From: Candidatus Saccharicenans sp.
GTDB lineage: Bacteria; Acidobacteriota; Aminicenantia; Aminicenantales; Saccharicenantaceae
Assembly: GCA_024653405.1 (NCBI GenBank)
Contig: JANLGB010000084.1
Coordinates: 1,254 to 9,218, forward strand
Direction: 5' to 3'
Length of the DNA stretch: 7,965 nucleotides
The position numbers and the translations under genes are program-made. Of the stretch, positions 5,810-7,965 are shown piece by piece (the stretch's first letter is position 1; each line of letters starts with the position of its first letter). The notes below the pieces were generated by a model. That model made no database searches. It was not told the origin of the DNA and saw only the letters and a program-made list of their open reading frames with translations.

Positions 5810-6616
5810 TTATTCTTCCTTCCCGACCTTCCTGGCCAGAGCGGCCAGCTCAGCCCGGGCCTCTTCCTTGTACTGCTTATCCTTGGCCGCAGCTTCGGGC
5901 AGCTCCAGGCATTTGTTGAACTCCTGGCTGGCCAGGTCATATTTTTTCATGGCGATGTAAGTCCGACCTAATTCCAGATGATGATTGATGTAGTCTGGCT
6001 TGAGCTCAACCGCTTTCTTGAGCCATTTTTCTGATTCCTCAAAAGAACCTTTGGGAATCGACCCATAAACAAGGCTGCCCAGAGCTCTCTTGGCTCCCCC
6101 AATCTCGGCCATCCGCCGGTGCCAGCGCCCAAGCGCGTGGTAGGCCAGGTCGTTATTCGGGTCGAGCTCTATGGCTTTATCCACGGCTTTTTTGACTTCC
6201 TTGGAAGCGTCAATCTGTTCCTTCTTGCCCAGCATCAGAACCTTTTTGCCCAAGGCCGCCGACAGATAAAAATGCCCCCAGGTATCGTTGGGGTTGACGG
6301 CGATAGCCTGCCGGGCGTATCTTTCGGCCTTGAGGTACATATCAAACTTCTGCTTTTCAATTTCCTTGCCGCTTCCGGTCATCAGGTCGGCCACATCCAC
6401 ATAACCCCGGGAAACCTTCCAGAGAACCTCATAATTCTTGGGCTCGAGCTCCAGCGCCTTCAGGTACTCGTCCAGGGCTTTCTGGTCTTCCCACTTGGCG
6501 TAATATTCATCCCCACTCCTGAGAAATTCTTCGGCCGTCTGGGCCAGCACAGGCCCGGCCAGCAGGCTTAGTCCGGTAACCAGTAACAGGATTGCTTTCA
6601 GGCACTTTCCAGGCAT
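5810..6616 (-). CDS. Exported TPR protein of the RMDN-like type
   Basis: A 268-residue tetratricopeptide protein. Residues 1-25 are a Sec signal peptide (KCLK, hydrophobic core ILLLVTGLSLL, cleavage near VLA-QT), so it acts in the periplasm or at the envelope. TPR-like helical pairs are at about 28-61 (ending ALELEPKN), 95-110 (AIAVNPND), 140-162 (AIELDPNNDLAYHALG), 192-208 (WLKKAVELKPDY) and 213-240. The stretch GRWHRRMAEIGGAKR (163-177), then GSIPKGSFEES and the C-terminal KCLELPEAAAKDKQYKEEA, resembles the layout of RMDN (regulator of microtubule dynamics) proteins and their bacterial relatives. The partner is unknown; TPRs usually bind proteins. The ATG (6614-6616) has a perfect AGGAGG (6623-6628) six bases upstream; an ATG at 6618-6620 is in another frame. 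It is monocistronic and convergent with the AMMECR1 gene. Confidence 0.88.
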   Translation of the reverse strand: MPGKCLKAILLLVTGLSLLAGPVLAQTAEEFLRSGDEYYAKWEDQKALDEYLKALELEPKNYEVLWKVSRGYVDVADLMTGSGKEIEKQKFDMYLKAERYARQAIAVNPNDTWGHFYLSAALGKKVLMLGKKEQIDASKEVKKAVDKAIELDPNNDLAYHALGRWHRRMAEIGGAKRALGSLVYGSIPKGSFEESEKWLKKAVELKPDYINHHLELGRTYIAMKKYDLASQEFNKCLELPEAAAKDKQYKEEARAELAALARKVGKEE

Positions 6617-6646
6617 CCATTCCCTCCTTTAATAAAGTGCTCCTTT

Positions 6647-6675
6647 CTTTTATCCGCTTTACCCATTCTTGTCAA
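6647..6675 (-). promoter_or_regulatory. Predicted promoter of the TPR gene
   Basis: On the minus strand a perfect -35 TTGACA (6675-6670) is followed after 17 bases by TAAAAG (6652-6647, four of six matches). The start would be near 6640, leaving a leader of about 24 bases that includes the AGGAGG ribosome site. Confidence 0.5.
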
Positions 6676-6863
6676 GGAAATTCAGGCGGCTGCCGGGCCT
6701 GACTCCTGCTTTCTCCTTTTAAGGTGCAAATTTGGGCACGGCAGCAGGGCCTTCCGGAAAAGGTCCCCTGCCAGGCTTTCAGGCTCTGGAACCGAAGAGG
6801 GAATTGGTCCAGGAAGATTCTGATTGGCCTCTATTTTCCCTTTTTCCGCTCAAGAAGACCCGG

Positions 6864-6881
6864 AGCTGACCGCAGCTTTTT
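6864..6881 (+). terminator. Weak terminator-like hairpin in the intergenic region
   Basis: AGCTG (6864-6868), a 4-base loop and CAGCT (6873-6877) are followed by a run of five T (6877-6881). The form is that of a small rho-independent terminator on the plus strand, but the stem is only 5 bp and no gene is seen upstream on that strand. It could end an unrecognised short transcript or be chance. Confidence 0.25.
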
Positions 6882-6960
6882 GTCGTAAGGGGCGGACAGA
6901 AGCCCTGTCCGGTGCGGATAACCGGCGGCTGCTTTAAGCCCGGGCCTACGGCCATCAAGA

Positions 6961-6989
6961 TTGACATAAGCGTCCTGCTCGGGGAAAAT
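6961..6989 (+). promoter_or_regulatory. Predicted promoter of lolA
   Basis: A perfect -35 TTGACA (6961-6966) is followed after 17 bases by GAAAAT (6984-6989, four of six matches to the -10 consensus). Expected start is near 6996, about 30 bases before the lolA ATG. Confidence 0.45.
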
Positions 6990-7026
6990 AGGGAAAGCGC
7001 CGCTAAAGAACAGGACAAAAGAACGC

Positions 7027-7749
7027 ATGGTGCCACCAGAACGGTCAGGCTTTTCCGGGAGAAAGCTACCTCTCTTTCGGCCTGGAAAACTTTTTTTTAT
7101 TCTGCTCTTTTTCTTCTGCCTGGTCCGACCGTCATACCTCGTTGCGGTCCAGGAGCTGAGCCCCGAAGAAGTGGCCAAGCGCCTGGAGACCAAGCTGAAA
7201 TCAATAACCAGCCTCAGGGCTGAGTTCAAACAATATTATTATTCCGCCGGGGTGCAGGAACCGCTGACCGGGCAGGGACAGGTTTTCATCCGCCGGCCCG
7301 ACCGCATGCGCTGGGAATACAATTCCCCCGAAAAACAGATCTTTCTGCTGAAAGACCGCAATTTCTGGCTCTATTTCCCCGAAGATAAGCAATTGATAAA
7401 GAATGCGGCCGAATCAGAAGTGCTGGAATCAGAGGTCCTGGGCCTGCTGGCGGGCAATTTTTCCTTACTGGAACGATACCGGGTCGAGTTCAACCCCTTC
7501 CCCAGCGACCGCCAGAACGTCTACCAGCTGAGGCTGCTGCCGCTGGAGCCAGGCCAGTTCACCTACATCCTGCTGGAAATCGACCGCCGCAGCTGGTTAA
7601 TCACCAAGGCTGTCTTTTTTGAACCGGCCGGGGGCAAGCTGGAATACCATTTCAGCCGGTTAAGCACCGGCCAGAAACTGCCAGAGGAACTATTCCAGCT
7701 CAAGCTTCCCCCTGATTGCGAGATAATCGAGGCCGGCGCCATTAAATGA
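7027..7749 (+). CDS. lolA: Outer membrane lipoprotein carrier protein LolA
   Basis: LolA is the periplasmic chaperone that takes lipoproteins from the LolCDE complex and hands them to the outer membrane. This 240-residue protein shows the family pattern: SLRAEFKQ (62-69), GQVFIRRPDRMRWEY (84-98), PEKQIFLLKDRNFWLYFPEDKQ (starting at 101) and the C-terminal strands KLEYHFS and FQLKLPPDCEII. The signal peptide has a hydrophobic core at about 22-33 but an unusually long basic n-region of about 20 residues; GTG at 7030 is the only other nearby in-frame start. The ribosome site is weak (AGGA about 11 bases upstream), so the start is less certain than the family. A run of eight T (7091-7098) lies in the signal peptide codons. 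Residues 129-138 are a tandem ESEVL pair. An ECF sigma gene follows after 38 bases. Confidence 0.88.
   Translation: MVPPERSGFSGRKLPLFRPGKLFFILLFFFCLVRPSYLVAVQELSPEEVAKRLETKLKSITSLRAEFKQYYYSAGVQEPLTGQGQVFIRRPDRMRWEYNSPEKQIFLLKDRNFWLYFPEDKQLIKNAAESEVLESEVLGLLAGNFSLLERYRVEFNPFPSDRQNVYQLRLLPLEPGQFTYILLEIDRRSWLITKAVFFEPAGGKLEYHFSRLSTGQKLPEELFQLKLPPDCEIIEAGAIK
7411..7440 (+). repeat. 15-bp tandem duplication inside lolA
   Basis: Two adjacent 15-base units (7411-7425 and 7426-7440) agree at 13 of 15 positions and encode ESEVL twice. The frame is kept, so the protein gains five residues in a surface-like acidic helix. Confidence 0.8.
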
Positions 7750-7784
7750 CCGGTAATTTTCCTTAAACCCGTCGGCCGGTTTTT
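7749..7784 (+). terminator. Weak terminator or attenuator after lolA
   Basis: ACCGG (7749-7753) can pair with CCGGT (7776-7780), which runs into five T (7780-7784). The stem is short and the loop is 22 bases, so only partial termination would be expected; it lies just before the ATG of the sigma factor and could lower its expression. Confidence 0.25.
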
Positions 7785-7787
7785 CGT

Positions 7788-7965
7788 ATGAATACACAGA
7801 AGCCAAAGATGGTGCCAGATGAGGACAGAATTCTGGTGCGCCGCAGTCTCAGGGGTGACCGGCGGGCCTTCGAGCTTCTGGTTAAAAAATACCAGCAACC
7901 GCTGTTCAACTATTTCGGACGGCTGGTACAGGAGAGAGAATTGAGTCTGGACTTTACCCAGGAAG
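7788..7965 (+). CDS. ECF-type RNA polymerase sigma factor, N-terminal part
   Basis: The first 59 residues of a sigma-70-family protein run off the end of the window. LVRRSLRGDRRAFELLVKKY (16-35), followed by QQPLFNYFGRLV and LDFTQE (54-59), is region 2 of ECF sigma factors, which binds core RNA polymerase and the -10 element; DFTQE matches the usual D-x-x-QE motif. The ATG at 7788 has no good ribosome site, and an in-frame ATG at 7809 preceded by AGAAG is an alternative that would remove seven residues. It lies 38 bases after lolA on the same strand, so cotranscription is likely. ECF factors commonly respond to envelope or other external stress and are held by an anti-sigma gene next to them, which would be beyond the window. 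Confidence 0.88.
   Translation, partial: MNTQKPKMVPDEDRILVRRSLRGDRRAFELLVKKYQQPLFNYFGRLVQERELSLDFTQE

Larger units (their letters stand above)
6617..7026. other. 410-bp intergenic region with outward promoters and small hairpins
   Basis: Between the divergent TPR and lolA genes I see no convincing gene: the open frames here lack ribosome sites and coherent protein sequence. Its ends hold the two promoters. The middle contains several short inverted repeats: an imperfect stem from GGCAG (6740-6744) to CTGCC (6768-6772) with an inner GGGCCTT/AAGG part; AGCTG (6864-6868)/CAGCT (6873-6877) followed by five T; and a perfect 7-bp stem CGGACAG (6893-6899)/CTGTCCG (6905-6911). GCCCGGGC (6938-6945) is self-complementary. 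Unassigned regulatory sequence or a small RNA is possible but not shown. Confidence 0.5.

Noticed and set aside
6119..6571. 150-codon open frame on the plus strand opposite the TPR gene
   Set aside because: It lies fully inside a well-supported gene on the other strand and has no recognisable protein features.
6885..6950. tRNA-like fold in the intergenic region
   Set aside because: There are adjacent stems, but no T-loop consensus (GTTCRA), no matching acceptor arm and no anticodon arm of the right size.
6831..7229. 132-codon minus-strand frame spanning the intergenic region and the start of lolA
   Set aside because: Low-complexity, Arg/Ser/Lys-rich translation with no ribosome site; it overlaps the lolA promoter and signal peptide region.

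Overview
The window looks like a compact chromosomal segment of a Gram-negative (diderm) bacterium. It encodes a TolC-type outer membrane efflux protein, a lipoprotein periplasmic adaptor and the lipoprotein carrier LolA, all of which need an outer membrane. Genes are tightly packed, GC is moderately high with many CCGG/GGCC strings, and several promoters fit the ordinary sigma-70 pattern (TTGACA-like, 17-18 bp, TATAAT-like). The overall style recalls Acidobacteriota or Aminicenantia, but that is an impression from gene content, not a sequence match. No mobile element, CRISPR array, tRNA or rRNA was seen.

Layout. (1) 1-2350, minus strand: a TetR regulator, a TolC-family outer membrane protein and the N-terminal part of an RND-type membrane fusion lipoprotein form one drug/solute-efflux operon; the pump itself should lie beyond position 1. 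(2) 2351-2504: a divergent control region with two back-to-back promoters whose -35 boxes overlap, plus an AT-rich repeat/inverted-repeat block that is a good candidate operator for the TetR protein. (3) 2505-3227, plus: a secreted protein of unknown function, driven from this shared region, whose 3' end overlaps the convergent recombinase gene by 53 bp. (4) 3175-4712, minus: a glyoxalase-II-like metallo-beta-lactamase-fold hydrolase followed by a XerD-type tyrosine recombinase, probably one transcript. (5) 4713-4812: a second divergent promoter region. (6) 4813-5773, plus: a small unknown protein (possibly a degenerate JAB/MPN-like fold) overlapping an AMMECR1-domain gene. (7) 5810-6616, minus: an exported TPR protein resembling the RMDN (regulator of microtubule dynamics) type. 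(8) 6617-7026: a 410-bp intergenic region with outward promoters and several small hairpins. (9) 7027-7965, plus: LolA followed by the start of an ECF sigma factor that runs off the window.

Functional links. Region 1 is a self-contained regulated efflux unit. LolA and the sigma factor may be an envelope pair. The hydrolase/XerD and MPN-like/AMMECR1 pairs are linked by spacing and overlap rather than by any known shared pathway. I saw no clear novel defence or mobile system. The most original points are the overlapping-promoter operator region, the unknown secreted protein it drives, and the small protein coupled to AMMECR1.
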